Shown here: positions 45,447-55,300 of the stretch, piece after piece | How positions within the stretch are numbered: position 1 is the first letter of the stretch | Layout of the letters: every line of letters starts with the position of its first letter | DNA from: CAYNRE01 sp964399535 | Lineage (GTDB): Bacteria > Planctomycetota > Planctomycetia > Pirellulales > CAYNRE01 | Direction: 5' to 3' | Length of the DNA: 64,000 nt | Assembly (NCBI GenBank): GCA_964399535.1 | Contig: CAYNRE010000024.1 | Span: forward strand, 1-64,000 | Made by a program: the position numbers and the translations under genes | Notes under the pieces: generated by a model | The model's input: only the letters and a program-made list of their open reading frames with translations | Database searches by the model: none | Told to the model about the DNA's origin: nothing

Positions 45447-46807
45447 GTGCCACAGCCCTAGCCTGGGTGCTGATGTTCCTCGCCCTCTCGGTGATGGCGA
45501 TGCGCCGCGCCAGTTGGGGCGCCGCGCTTTACATGCTCACCTTTTTCGCCCTGCCCGACTTCTGGTGGTGGGGCGAGGGGACGGCGCTGGCCGGCCAGCG
45601 GTGGAGCCTGTTCTCGGGCCTGATTTTCCTGGTCGCCTCGCTGGCGCATAACGTGGCCAGCCGTGGGCCCGACGAACCCCTGCTCGACCGTTCGCGAACC
45701 ATCGCGTTTCTGATTCTGCTGAACTGCACCGTGGTTCACTTTCTACTGGCGGGCAACCCGGCCCAAAGCGCGCTGGTGTATTCGCTGGTGTGGAAGTTCG
45801 TGCTTTTGTTTTGGACACTGACGATCTGTGTTCACGACCGGCAGGATTTGTACAACGTGATCCTGGCGTTACTGATCGGGGCCGGCTACATCGGCTACGA
45901 GGCCACGATTAACGACCGGGGCCACATGGTGCGCGGTCGGCTCGAAGGCATCGGCACCCCCTCGGCCAACAGCGCCAATCACCTGGCGGCACTCTTCGTC
46001 TCCGTACTGCCGATCGTGGGGGGGGTGTTTTTCCTGGTCGACCGCCGGTTGAAGGTTCTGGCCGCGCTGTTGCTGCCGCTGATCGTCAACGTGATTCTGC
46101 TTTGCAATAGCCGCGGCGCGTTTCTGGGCTGTATCGTCGGCGGGGCTACGCTGATCATCGTCTCACGAGGGGCCGCGCGCAAACGAGCGGTTACGGGGCT
46201 GGGCCTGGGTATCCTGGCCTTCTTCTTGCTCATGAACGACCCCAAAATCTGGGAACGCTTCATGAGCACCTTTGCCAAGGAAGAAGAGCGCGACGAGTCG
46301 GCCGCCAGCCGGCTGCAGTATTGGCAGGCCGGTTTGATGATGTGCGCCGAGCGCCCGTATGGGTCGGGCGGCGGTGGTTTTAAGCACGCCTACGGGGCCC
46401 GCTATCTGGGCAAAGTCGGCATTTTCGAAGACGAGGACCGCGCCGTTCACAACGGGTATTTGAACGAAGTTTGCGAATGGGGGGTTCAGGGGCTCGTGCT
46501 TCGCCTGAGCTTTCTGCTAACCGTGGGACTCGCCGTGTTTCGCGGCATGTCTTGGGCCGAAAGGGCCGGTGATTCCAATTTCGCCTTTCTGGGGGGGTGC
46601 ATCTGCGCCGCCTTGGCGGTCTTTCTGGCCACGGCCATGTTCGGCGACGTGCTCGACGCGGAATGGGGTTATTGGTTGGCCGGGATAGGCTTCGCGTACA
46701 CACGGCTGGCGCTCGCCACGGTGCCGCAAGCTTCGGTTTACTACGCGCCTTGGGCCGTCGTCGAGGGCCGGCGCGTGCAGTTTGGTCCCGTGCCAACGGG
46801 CGCTTGA
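45443..46807 (+). CDS. Second O-antigen ligase/polymerase (Wzy-like)
   Basis: A 454-residue polytopic membrane protein with about ten to twelve helices. It has the large periplasmic loop typical of Wzy/WaaL, seen here as ASRLQYWQAGLMMCAERPYG, then GGGFKHAYG and AVHNGYLNEVCEWGVQGLVL (HN-x-Y-L-x-x-x-x-E-x-G motif). It is an independent polymerase or ligase, distinct from the fused one upstream. Two such proteins could polymerise and ligate separately. Overlaps the GT4 gene by 4 bp. Confidence 0.85.
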   Translation: MSATALAWVLMFLALSVMAMRRASWGAALYMLTFFALPDFWWWGEGTALAGQRWSLFSGLIFLVASLAHNVASRGPDEPLLDRSRTIAFLILLNCTVVHFLLAGNPAQSALVYSLVWKFVLLFWTLTICVHDRQDLYNVILALLIGAGYIGYEATINDRGHMVRGRLEGIGTPSANSANHLAALFVSVLPIVGGVFFLVDRRLKVLAALLLPLIVNVILLCNSRGAFLGCIVGGATLIIVSRGAARKRAVTGLGLGILAFFLLMNDPKIWERFMSTFAKEEERDESAASRLQYWQAGLMMCAERPYGSGGGGFKHAYGARYLGKVGIFEDEDRAVHNGYLNEVCEWGVQGLVLRLSFLLTVGLAVFRGMSWAERAGDSNFAFLGGCICAALAVFLATAMFGDVLDAEWGYWLAGIGFAYTRLALATVPQASVYYAPWAVVEGRRVQFGPVPTGA

Positions 46808-46817
46808 AAAGGTCTGG

Positions 46818-48272
46818 GTGCGCTTGCAGTCGACGTCGCCATCGGTGATCGAGCCTTCCCCGCACAGCCCCGATGCGCCCCCGGCCCCCGGCCCCCTGCG
46901 GCGGGTGCTGATGGTTGCCTACACTTTTCCACCGGCCACTTCGGTCGGCGTGTTTCGCACGCTGCGGTTCGTGAAGTACCTGCCCGAGTCGGGTTGGCAG
47001 CCAGCGATGGTCTCCGTCGACCCGGCGGCCCGCGGCGAACGGACCGACGCGGCCCTGCTCGACGAGCTTCCCGCCGACCTGCGGATCTTGCGGGTTTGGC
47101 CGGTGCGGCCCGAGGAGCAGCTCAAACGTTGGATTCCGTTGTTGCGTCGCCGGGCATCGGTGGCGCGGGCTGCCGCCGCGGCGTCGGGTGTCGACGAAGG
47201 CGAACCGCTCAGCTACCGCCACGGCACCATTCCGATTACCTTCCGCCGCCGGGTCGGCGACCTGTTGTTCGGCCTTCCCGACGACAAGGTGGGCTGGATC
47301 TGGTCGGGGCTGCGGCCGGCGTTGCGGAAGCTGCGCGAGTGGAAGCCCGAGGTCATCTACGCCACGGGTCCCCCGTTCACGGCTCATGTATTGGCGGCGC
47401 TGCTGGCCCGGCGCAGCGGGCTGCCGCTGGTGCTCGATTTTCGCGACCCATGGTCGCGATGCCCCTGGGGGCCGAGAAAAGACATCCCCTTTAGCCAGCG
47501 CATGCTGGCTCGCATGGAGGCCTGGTGCGTGCGCCAGGCCGCCGCCGTGGTGCTCAATACCGAGCGACTGCGAGAGGAATTTGCCGCGTTCTACTCAGAC
47601 CAACCTCAGGCTAAGTTTCGTACCATCTCGAACGGCTACGACCCGGACCTGGCCGAGCGCGTCGGCGCGTTGGCGCCGCCGGCTTGGAACCCTTCGGGCC
47701 AGTCGGCGCTGGAAGTGCTTCATCCCGGATCGCTTTACCTGCAGCGCGATCCCCGGCCCATCGTCGAGGCCCTGGCCCTCCTGGCCAGCCAGGGTTTGCG
47801 GGTCCGGTTCGTGCAGTATGGGCCCTGCGATCCGGCGTTTCGCACCTTGCAGCGAGCGGAAGAACTGGGCGTGAGCGAGCTGGTGAGCATTCACCCCCCG
47901 GTGCCTCACCAGCAGCTGCTGGAGCGGATGCGCCAGGCCGACGCGCTGCTCTTGCTGCAGCCCGGTACCAGCTTGCAGGTGCCCGGCAAGTTGTTCGAGA
48001 TGTTGCTGTTCGACAAGCCGATCGTGGCCCTGGCCGATCCGGGGGAAACGGCCGACCTGGTCCATCGCTTTTCCTTGGGCGCGGTGGCCTTGCCCAACGA
48101 TCCCGCGGGTATTGCCGGGGCAATCCGGGCGGCGATCAGCGACGCCTCGGCCGAGGCGCGGCGAAGGTTGCGTCCGGCCGCGCTGGACGAGTTCTCCGGC
48201 CGGCGGCTTACCGCCGAACTGGCGTCGGTTCTCCAGACGGTCGCCCCGGCCCGAACCAAGCCGGGCAGCTAG
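46818..48272 (+). CDS. Glycosyltransferase family 4 protein
   Basis: A 484-residue GT4-type transferase. It starts with MVAYTFPPATSVGVFRTLRF after a Ser/Pro-rich N-terminus. The C-terminal domain has VLHPGSLYLQRDPRPIVEAL and LLLLQPGTSLQVPGKLFEML. The usual first Glu of E-x7-E is not obvious here, though the final Glu is present. GTG 46818 is chosen because AAAAGG lies just upstream and it follows the previous stop by 10 bp; an upstream TTG would overlap. Acceptor unknown. Confidence 0.75.
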   Translation: MRLQSTSPSVIEPSPHSPDAPPAPGPLRRVLMVAYTFPPATSVGVFRTLRFVKYLPESGWQPAMVSVDPAARGERTDAALLDELPADLRILRVWPVRPEEQLKRWIPLLRRRASVARAAAAASGVDEGEPLSYRHGTIPITFRRRVGDLLFGLPDDKVGWIWSGLRPALRKLREWKPEVIYATGPPFTAHVLAALLARRSGLPLVLDFRDPWSRCPWGPRKDIPFSQRMLARMEAWCVRQAAAVVLNTERLREEFAAFYSDQPQAKFRTISNGYDPDLAERVGALAPPAWNPSGQSALEVLHPGSLYLQRDPRPIVEALALLASQGLRVRFVQYGPCDPAFRTLQRAEELGVSELVSIHPPVPHQQLLERMRQADALLLLQPGTSLQVPGKLFEMLLFDKPIVALADPGETADLVHRFSLGAVALPNDPAGIAGAIRAAISDASAEARRRLRPAALDEFSGRRLTAELASVLQTVAPARTKPGS

Positions 48273-48276
48273 CATC

Positions 48277-49500
48277 ATGACGATCGAGCCGCCGACATTG
48301 CCGCCGAATGCGGGCGAGCCCGCCGCCCGGTCGAGCGCTGCGCAGGCCGTCGGCCGGGCGGTCCGCCGGACTTGGCTTGGCCGTCGCTGGCTGAAGGCGG
48401 GCCTGGCCACCGTTGCGGTTACGGGGGCGTTGTTGGTGGTCGAGGGTGCCCTGCGCATTCGTCAATATCGCCGCTATGGCACCTGGCAGCCGCATGTCTA
48501 CGGGTTCGCACTCGAGGTCGACCCCGAAATCGGAATCGCACTTCCCCGGTCGAATGTGCAAATGTCGGGCAGCGAAATCAACATGCAGGTCAACTCGCTC
48601 GGGTTTCGCGGCCGCGAGATCAGCCGAGCGAAGCCCCCGGGCACGATCCGCATCGCTTGTCTGGGAGCCTCGACCACCTATTGCGCGGAAGTTCCGAGCG
48701 ACGACGCCACCTGGCCGGCGCAATTGGAACGGGTGCTGCAGGAGCGTTATCCCCGGGCCCGCTTCGAGGTGGTCAACGCCGGCATTCCCGGCTGCCGAGC
48801 CGAGCATACGCGCGTCCAGCTCGAGCGGCGGGTGCTTCCGCTGGAGCCCGACCTGGTCATCGAATACGAGGGCTACAACGATCTGAAGCAGGCCATTCGA
48901 GAAACGGCCAAGCAGCAGGGGCTGTTGGCAACCGGACGCCATCACCAGTCGCCCGCGGTGCTCTGGCTGTCGCATCGCAGCGTGCTGGCCAACCTGCTGG
49001 AGCACAACGGGCGGCTGTGGCTGGCCCGTTACTGGCGTTATCCGCGGTTGCCGGAGGTGCCGGCCGATTTGCCCCGGCCGATGATCGAAGAGTTCGAGGC
49101 GATGGACGAGCTGCTCGGCGAGCGGCGGATTCCCTGGGTGATCTCGCTTTTTTTGGCCAAGTACCGCCCAGGCCAGTCTTCCGCCGAGCTCAACGAAAAC
49201 ACGGCCCATGCCCGGTATTTCACCCCTTGGCTCGACTCGGCCGCCTTGCTCGAGGCCACGGAGCTTTATAATGACGCGATGCGCCAGTTCGGGCATCGCC
49301 ACGGGGTTCCGGTTATTGAAGACCTGGCGACCGTGCCGGGCGATTCGGTTCATTTCAGCGATTCGGTGCATTTAACCGCCGCGGGCTGCCGAGCCATGGC
49401 GGTTCGGTTGGCCGATGCCCTGGAAGATCTCAGCCTGCTCAGTCCGCTCGTCGAGCGCGCGGCCGCGGAGACGGCGTCCCGGCGGAGAAGCGACCTGTGA
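48277..49500 (+). CDS. Membrane-anchored SGNH/GDSL hydrolase
   Basis: A 407-residue protein with an N-terminal anchor (about residues 35-55, LKAGLATVAVTGALLVVEGAL) and a periplasmic SGNH domain. Block I is ACLGASTTYC with the Ser nucleophile, the oxyanion Gly and Asn are in VNAGIPGCRAEHTR and EYEGYNDL, and block V is SDSVHLTAAG with the Asp/His pair. Such enzymes remove or transfer O-acetyl groups, as AlgX/AlgJ or WssI-type enzymes do. It may trim acetyl groups added by the two acetyltransferases of the locus. The next gene starts inside its stop (GTGA). Confidence 0.82.
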   Translation: MTIEPPTLPPNAGEPAARSSAAQAVGRAVRRTWLGRRWLKAGLATVAVTGALLVVEGALRIRQYRRYGTWQPHVYGFALEVDPEIGIALPRSNVQMSGSEINMQVNSLGFRGREISRAKPPGTIRIACLGASTTYCAEVPSDDATWPAQLERVLQERYPRARFEVVNAGIPGCRAEHTRVQLERRVLPLEPDLVIEYEGYNDLKQAIRETAKQQGLLATGRHHQSPAVLWLSHRSVLANLLEHNGRLWLARYWRYPRLPEVPADLPRPMIEEFEAMDELLGERRIPWVISLFLAKYRPGQSSAELNENTAHARYFTPWLDSAALLEATELYNDAMRQFGHRHGVPVIEDLATVPGDSVHFSDSVHLTAAGCRAMAVRLADALEDLSLLSPLVERAAAETASRRRSDL

Positions 49501-50666
49501 AGCCGGCCAGCACTTCGAAAACCGAGCCGCTGCGCGTCGCGGTGGTTGGCTGCGGCCAGATTGCCGATGCCCACCTGCAGGAGATTCGCCGCGTGCCCGG
49601 TGCCCGGTTGGTGGCGGTTTGCGACCGGCTCCGCGATCTGGCGCAGCGGGCGGCCGACGTGTTCGAGGTCGAAGGTGTGTTCGACGACCTGGGCACCATG
49701 CTCGCCCAGGCACGGCCCGACGTGGTGCACGTGTGCACTCCGGCCGGATCGCACGCGGCCATTGCCGAGCAGTGCCTGGCGGCGGGCTGCCATGTGTACG
49801 TCGAAAAACCGTTTACCGTCGATGCGGCCGAAGCCCGGGGGGTGCTCGATGCCGCGCGGCGTCACGGGCGGCTGGTGTGCGTCGGCCATAACGAGTTGTT
49901 CGACGATATCTGGCTCGAGGTCGAGGATCGCGCGCGGCGTGGCGCGCTGGGCGAGGTGGTCCATGTCGAGTCGACCCAGGGCTACGACCTGAGCGGCCAG
50001 TTTGGCTCGGTCCTGGTGGCCGACCCGAATCACTGGGTGCGGCGGTTGCCGGGCGGCTTTTTTCACAACACGATCTCGCACCCGGTCTACAAAATCACCC
50101 AGTTTCTTACCGACGACGAGCCCGAGGTGTGGGCCACCTGGTTTGCGCCGCACCCCACCGGGCAGTTTCCGACCGAGTTGCGGGTGATTCTCCGCGGGGC
50201 CAAGGTCTCGGCCAATCTGGTGGTTTCCAGCGCCGCGCGGCCCGTGCAGCGCGTTGTAAAGGTGTGCGGCACCAAGGAAAGCTGCGAGGTCGATCTCGAA
50301 GGTCGCACGCTCCGCCGGTTGCGTGCCGCGACGGTGCGCGGGCCGTTCATACCGCTCCAGGCCCCCTGGCGGCAAATCGGCGAGGCCACCCGCCGGTTGG
50401 GGTACGAACTGGCCGAGTTCCTGCGTGGTAGAATTCATTACTTCAGGGGGATGCGACGGCTGTTCGCCCGGTTCTACGAGGCTGCCGCCAGCGGTGGTGC
50501 TCCGCCCATTGCCTATGGGGAAATCGAACGCGTGACCGCGATCCTCGACACGATCTTCGCCGTGGCCGACGGCCAACTGCCCCAGGGTTCGCCGGCCCGG
50601 CGCCCGGCGGCACAGGCCGAGCCGTCGTCTCGGTCCGCGCCCCCGCCGGTGGCCGCCAGAGGATGA
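49497..50666 (+). CDS. Gfo/Idh/MocA-family NAD-dependent oxidoreductase
   Basis: A 389-residue oxidoreductase. VAVVGCGQIADAHLQEIRRV is the Rossmann loop, VYVEKPFTVDAAEARGVLDA is the EKP motif with the catalytic Lys, and GHNELFDDIW follows. The C-terminal substrate domain has GGFFHNTISHPVYKITQFL with a His-rich site. It probably oxidises or epimerises a nucleotide sugar for the polysaccharide. It is a second, unfused member of the family in the locus. GTG start 49497 overlaps the SGNH stop; its own stop overlaps the epimerase start (ATGA). Confidence 0.85.
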   Translation: MKPASTSKTEPLRVAVVGCGQIADAHLQEIRRVPGARLVAVCDRLRDLAQRAADVFEVEGVFDDLGTMLAQARPDVVHVCTPAGSHAAIAEQCLAAGCHVYVEKPFTVDAAEARGVLDAARRHGRLVCVGHNELFDDIWLEVEDRARRGALGEVVHVESTQGYDLSGQFGSVLVADPNHWVRRLPGGFFHNTISHPVYKITQFLTDDEPEVWATWFAPHPTGQFPTELRVILRGAKVSANLVVSSAARPVQRVVKVCGTKESCEVDLEGRTLRRLRAATVRGPFIPLQAPWRQIGEATRRLGYELAEFLRGRIHYFRGMRRLFARFYEAAASGGAPPIAYGEIERVTAILDTIFAVADGQLPQGSPARRPAAQAEPSSRSAPPPVAARG

Positions 50667-51676
50667 GTGACCCGGTGCGACGAGTTCTGCTGACCGGTGC
50701 GACCGGTTTCCTGGGGCGCCGTTTGGTGCCCAAGCTGTTGGCTCAGGGCCATACGGTGCGCGTGCTGGTGCGCCGCGAGGACGATGGATTGACCCTGCGC
50801 GAGCAATTGCACGAGGGGCTGCGCGAGCGGCTGGAGATTGCTTCCGGCGGCTACACCCGGCGCGAGTCGGCCGCGGCGGCGCTTGAGGGCTGCCAGGTGG
50901 TTTTCCATCTGGCGGCCGCGCTCTCGGGCTCGCCCGCGGGGATGGTGCAAACCACGGTGACCGGAACGCGGGCCCTGCTCGACGCGGTGGCCGAGCGCCC
51001 AGTCGAGCGGTTTGTGCTGGTCAGCTCGCTGGCCGTGTACGACACCAGTCGGTTACTGCCCGGCGACCAGCTCAGCGAGCAATGCCCGCTCGAATCCCGG
51101 CCTGGCCGCCGCGATCCGTATTGCTACAGCAAGGTGCTGCAGGAACAAATCTGTTGGCAGGCCCACCGCGAGCAAGGTTTGCCGCTGGTGGTGGTTCGAC
51201 CGGGGGTGTTGTACGGTCCGGTCCGCGGCGGCATGAGCAGCCGCGTCGGCCTGCGCTTCGGCAACGTGGTGCTGCAGATGGGCGGAAGTCATCGGCTGCC
51301 CTACTGCTACGTCGAGAATTGCGCCGCCGCCTTGGCCCGGGCCGGTTCCGCGCCCAACCTGGTGGGGCAGGCAATGAACCTGGTGGACGACGAGTTGCCG
51401 ACCGGCCGCCAGATCGTGCGCGAATACCGTCGCCACGTGGGACGGCTGTGGTCGATTTGGATTCCGCTTTGGACGCTTGATCCCCTGGCCCGTGGGTGCC
51501 AGTGGTATCACCGCTGGTCGCAGGGGCAGTTGCCGGCTGTGATTACGCGCACGGATTACGAGTCGCTCTGGAAGCCGCTGCGCTACGATAACCGCCTGGC
51601 CAAGAAACTGCTCGATTGGCAGCCCGAGGTTCCGCTTGCCGAGGCCCTGCGGCGCACCTTCGCGGTGCCGAACTGA
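50663..51676 (+). CDS. NAD-dependent epimerase/dehydratase (extended SDR)
   Basis: A 337-residue extended short-chain dehydrogenase. LLTGATGFLGRRLVPKLLAQ carries the TGxxGxxG loop, VSSLAVYDTS the catalytic Ser region, and RDPYCYSKVLQEQ the Tyr-x-x-x-Lys pair. Family members epimerise, dehydrate or reduce nucleotide sugars. Co-directional and overlapping with the Gfo/Idh/MocA gene, so the two probably act in sequence on the same sugar. Exact reaction not assignable. Confidence 0.85.
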   Translation: MSDPVRRVLLTGATGFLGRRLVPKLLAQGHTVRVLVRREDDGLTLREQLHEGLRERLEIASGGYTRRESAAAALEGCQVVFHLAAALSGSPAGMVQTTVTGTRALLDAVAERPVERFVLVSSLAVYDTSRLLPGDQLSEQCPLESRPGRRDPYCYSKVLQEQICWQAHREQGLPLVVVRPGVLYGPVRGGMSSRVGLRFGNVVLQMGGSHRLPYCYVENCAAALARAGSAPNLVGQAMNLVDDELPTGRQIVREYRRHVGRLWSIWIPLWTLDPLARGCQWYHRWSQGQLPAVITRTDYESLWKPLRYDNRLAKKLLDWQPEVPLAEALRRTFAVPN

Positions 51677-51758
51677 AAACTTGCTGAGCCGCCGGCTCGC
51701 CGGGCGCCGACGTGGCGCCCGTCCTGATTTCGCCACCTGAACTGGTAGCTAGCCCCTG

Positions 51759-52601
51759 ATGGCCGCACCTTCGATGGAAACGGAACCGCCCGCCCGACTG
51801 GCCCCGCCCAGTCAGGCGGAATTGGCCGAGCTGTTCCGGCTGAAGCATGGCGACCCGGCCCAGGCGGGGCCCGGGCCGAAGCGCCGCTGGGCCTTCGGGT
51901 ACTTCACGCCCGACGACGTGTACGAGACTCTGGTCGATCGCCTGGTGCGGCCCGGCATCGATTGGCTCGACGTGGGCGGGGGGCGCGATCTGTTCCCCTC
52001 GAATCGCCGCCTGGCCCGCCGGCTGGCCGACCGCTGCCGGCTGCTCGTGGGGGTCGACCCCAGCGACAATTTGCAGGAGAACCCCTTCGTCCAGGAGCGG
52101 TTTCAGGGCCTGATCGAAGACTATCGCACCGATCACCAGTTCGATTTGGTCACCGCCCGGATGGTGGCCGAACACATTACCCAGCCCGAGGCGGTGCTCG
52201 AAAACCTGGCCCGGATTACGCGCCCCGGCGGCCACGTCGTGATTTATACGGTCAACCGCTGGACCCCCGTGGCTCTGCTTTCGGCCGGGCTGCCGTTCGG
52301 TTGGCACCACCCGCTAAAGCGGCTGTTCTGGCACACGGAAGACCGCGATACTTTTCCCGTGGCCTACCGGATGAACACCCGGCCCACGCTGGCCCGCTTG
52401 TTTGATCGGGCCGGGTTCGACGAAGTGCTGTTCGCCAAACTCGACGATTGCCGCGTGACGGCCAATTTTCGCTGGCCCCACTACTGCGAGCTGGCGCTGT
52501 ACCGGGTGCTGCGGGCGATTGGATTAACGTACCCCGAGAATTGCCTTCTGGGCGTGTACCGGCGACGTGGTCGCGCCGCCGCCGGGGAGGCCGGTACGTG
52601 A
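51759..52601 (+). CDS. SAM-dependent methyltransferase
   Basis: A 280-residue class I methyltransferase. The SAM site is IDWLDVGGGRDLFPSNRRLA, VGVDPSDNLQENPF and DLVTARMVAEHITQPEAV, with a typical RITRPGGHVVIYTVNRWTP step. It probably methylates a sugar or the chain end of the polysaccharide, which can control chain length. It overlaps the next GT4 by four bases (GTGA). It is an intact counterpart to the frameshifted methyltransferase upstream. Confidence 0.8.
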   Translation: MAAPSMETEPPARLAPPSQAELAELFRLKHGDPAQAGPGPKRRWAFGYFTPDDVYETLVDRLVRPGIDWLDVGGGRDLFPSNRRLARRLADRCRLLVGVDPSDNLQENPFVQERFQGLIEDYRTDHQFDLVTARMVAEHITQPEAVLENLARITRPGGHVVIYTVNRWTPVALLSAGLPFGWHHPLKRLFWHTEDRDTFPVAYRMNTRPTLARLFDRAGFDEVLFAKLDDCRVTANFRWPHYCELALYRVLRAIGLTYPENCLLGVYRRRGRAAAGEAGT

Positions 52602-53821
52602 GCCAAGCTCCCAAACCCGAGGCGGCCGACTCGCTGCGAATCGCCACGGTTTGCCGCGCGCTGCCCTCGGACGAGAATCCCGGCAACGGAGTCTATGTGC
52701 TCCGCCGCGCCGCCGCCATGGCGCAGTTGGCCCCCTTGCGATTCCTGCAGCCCGTGCCCTGGTTTCCGCTGCTGCGTCCGCGCGGCGCGGTGCAGTCTGG
52801 GCAAGGGCGCGTACAGGGCGTGGCCGTTACCCGCACGCCCATGTTCTATGTACCGGGTGTGCTGAAAACCTGGGACGGCCACTGGTTGGCCAGGGCCGTT
52901 ACACCCGTGCTGCGCCGCTGGCAACAGGCCGGTGAAGTCACGCTCATCGATGCCCATTTCGGCTACCCCGACGGCGTGGGCTGCGTGCGCGCCGGCCGGC
53001 AACTGGGGCTGCCGGTGTTTATTACCATGCGCGGGCTCGAGGAAGACTACTTGCGCCATCCGCGGATCGGACCTCGCCTGGCCCAAGCCTTGCGCGAGGC
53101 GACCGGCGTGGTTACGGTAAGCCACTCGCTGGCCCGCCTGGCCCGAGAGCATGGCGTTCCCGACGCGCAGCTTCGGGTCATTCAAAACGCGGTGGATGAT
53201 ACGCTGTTTCATCCTGGAAGTCGGGCAGCCGCGCGACAGGAGCTGGGTTGGCCGGCCGAGCGGCCGTTGGTCGTTAGCGTGGCCAACCTGTTGGAGCGCA
53301 AGGGTCACCATGTGCTGATCGAAGCGATCGGCGATTTGCGTCGTAAGCGGCCCGAGGTGGGGCTGGTGGTGCTCGGCGGGGCGGCGCACGAGCCGGCTTA
53401 CCCGGCCCGGCTCGAGCGATTGATCGAACAGCAGGGACTGCAAGGCTCGGTACGGCTCCCGGGGGCCGTTACCGCCGATCAAGTGGCAATCTGGCTGCGG
53501 GCGGCCGATGTGTTTTCGTTGGCCACCGAGCGCGAGGGATGCTGCAACGCGGTGCTGGAAGCGCTGGCTAGCGGGCTGCCCGTGGTCACCACGCCGGTGG
53601 GCGACAATGCCTTCTTCGTCGAGCCCGATCGCGATGGGGCGCTGGCCCCCGTGGGCAGTGTCGAGGGTTTCGCGGCGGCTTTGGACCGGGTGCTTGGTCG
53701 GAGCTGGAACGCGGCTGAAATCGCCGCGCGAGTAACCCAAGGGGGTTGGCTTAAGGTGGGCCGCCAGGTGCTCGACTTTTTTCAAGAGCGGCTGGCCGCC
53801 ACGGCCGGAGGGACCCGGTGA
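52598..53821 (+). CDS. Glycosyltransferase family 4 protein
   Basis: A 407-residue GT4. N-terminal IATVCRALPSDENPGNGVYV, then LIDAHFGYPDGVGCVRAGRQ. C-terminal SVANLLERKGHHVLIEAIGD, the E-x7-E motif EGCCNAVLE and ALASGLPVVTTPVGDN. GTG 52598 has GGGGAGG 8 bp upstream and overlaps the methyltransferase stop. Its own stop overlaps the next gene. Sugar specificity unknown. Confidence 0.87.
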   Translation: MSQAPKPEAADSLRIATVCRALPSDENPGNGVYVLRRAAAMAQLAPLRFLQPVPWFPLLRPRGAVQSGQGRVQGVAVTRTPMFYVPGVLKTWDGHWLARAVTPVLRRWQQAGEVTLIDAHFGYPDGVGCVRAGRQLGLPVFITMRGLEEDYLRHPRIGPRLAQALREATGVVTVSHSLARLAREHGVPDAQLRVIQNAVDDTLFHPGSRAAARQELGWPAERPLVVSVANLLERKGHHVLIEAIGDLRRKRPEVGLVVLGGAAHEPAYPARLERLIEQQGLQGSVRLPGAVTADQVAIWLRAADVFSLATEREGCCNAVLEALASGLPVVTTPVGDNAFFVEPDRDGALAPVGSVEGFAAALDRVLGRSWNAAEIAARVTQGGWLKVGRQVLDFFQERLAATAGGTR

Positions 53822-55053
53822 AGATTCTGTTTCTGCAGAAGCGTATCTTGTTTCCCACCGACAACGGCGGCAAGGTGCGCACGTTAAACGTGGTGCGGTA
53901 CCTGGCTCGCTGGCACGAGGTAATCTATCTCTGCAACCTACAGCCCGGGGAAGAAACGTACCTGGGCAGCATGCGCGAATTGGGCGTGCGGCTGGAGACC
54001 TTGCCCTGGTTGGAAACGCCCCGCACCAGTTGGCGGTTCTATGCCGAGCTGGCCGCCAATTTCGCGAGTCGTTACCCGTTCAACGTAGACAAAGATTACG
54101 ACCCGGCGCTGCGGCGGCGAGCCCAAGAGATCATCGACACCGAGAAGGTCGACTTGGTGATTTGCGATTTTTTGCAAATGACCCGCAACGCGGTCGACCT
54201 GCGGGGGGCGGCCAAGGTGCTTTTCGAGCACAACGTCGAGGCCGAAATCTTCGAGCGCCAGGCCCTGGCGGCCCCCTGGTCTACTCGTTGGCTGTTTGCC
54301 TATCAGCACGCCAAGATGCGCCGCTGGGAGGGGGAAGCGGGGCGGGCCTTCGACGCGGTCATCGCGGTGAGCGAGCGCGACGTAAACATCTTTCGCCAGC
54401 GATACGGCTGGCAACACGTGTCGGCGATCGACACGGCGGTCGACGTCCAGCGGCTGGTGCCCGATGAATCGGCCGAGCGGCCCGATCGTGTGGTGTTCTG
54501 CGCGTCGATGGACTGGCCCCCCAACCAGGACGGCGTGGCCTGGTTCGTGGCCGAGGTCTGGCCCCGGATTCGCGCGGCCCGGCCCCAGGCCACCTTCGAA
54601 ATCGTGGGCCGCAACCCACCCCCGTCGGTGCGGGCCCTTGCCGAGCAGCCCGGCGTGAGCGTGTCGGGCACCGTGCCCGATGTGCGCCCGCTGGTGGCCA
54701 GCGCTTCGGTCGTGGTGGTTCCGCTGCGCGTGGGTGGGGGCACGCGGATCAAAATCTTCGAGGCCATGGCCTTGGGCAAGGCCGTGGTGAGCACCACGCT
54801 GGGGGCGGAAGGCCTGCCGGTTACCTCGGGAAGCGATGTCGTCATTGCCGACGACCCGGCCGAGTTGGCCCAGGCCACGGTGGCCCTGCTCGCTAGCGCC
54901 CCGGAACGGCACCGAATTGGCCGGGCCGCTCGGCAGCTTGTGGAAACCAAATTCTCGGCCGAACAAGTTGCCCGACAATTCGAGGCGATTTGCCAAACGG
55001 CGATCGACTTGCGGGCCAAAAAACTGACCGGTTGCGCCCCGGGACAGCCTTAG
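53818..55053 (+). CDS. GT4-type sugar transferase, PEP-CTERM/exosortase-associated family
   Basis: A 411-residue glycosyltransferase. Hallmarks are ILFLQKRILFPTDNGGKVRT at the N-terminus, VDLVICDFLQMTRNAVDL, KVLFEHNVEAEIFERQAL and VFCASMDWPPNQDGVAWFV. The C-terminal site is VVPLRVGGGTRIKIFEAM. This pattern matches the sugar transferase found in PEP-CTERM/EpsH-type loci, which supports linking this cluster to exosortase sorting. GTG 53818 overlaps the preceding stop by four bases. Confidence 0.85.
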   Translation: MKILFLQKRILFPTDNGGKVRTLNVVRYLARWHEVIYLCNLQPGEETYLGSMRELGVRLETLPWLETPRTSWRFYAELAANFASRYPFNVDKDYDPALRRRAQEIIDTEKVDLVICDFLQMTRNAVDLRGAAKVLFEHNVEAEIFERQALAAPWSTRWLFAYQHAKMRRWEGEAGRAFDAVIAVSERDVNIFRQRYGWQHVSAIDTAVDVQRLVPDESAERPDRVVFCASMDWPPNQDGVAWFVAEVWPRIRAARPQATFEIVGRNPPPSVRALAEQPGVSVSGTVPDVRPLVASASVVVVPLRVGGGTRIKIFEAMALGKAVVSTTLGAEGLPVTSGSDVVIADDPAELAQATVALLASAPERHRIGRAARQLVETKFSAEQVARQFEAICQTAIDLRAKKLTGCAPGQP

Positions 55054-55300
55054 CGACCGGCCCAGCACGGTTCCGCACCAGCGGCGGTCGAGCGGCGGTC
55101 AAGCGGACCGAGCGGGGCCGGTTTTGAGGGTCCTGACGGTCGGTGGGCCGGCCGCCGTCCGCGGTTTGGGAAGCCGGGCCAGGAAGGCTATGCTGGACCG
55201 TACCGTCCTGTCAGCGCTGTCTTGGGGGCACCGCCCTCCGACGAGTGGGAGCCCTGGCGTGGTGCCCTCGGGGTCGGCGGAAGGTCGCACGGAAATAATC

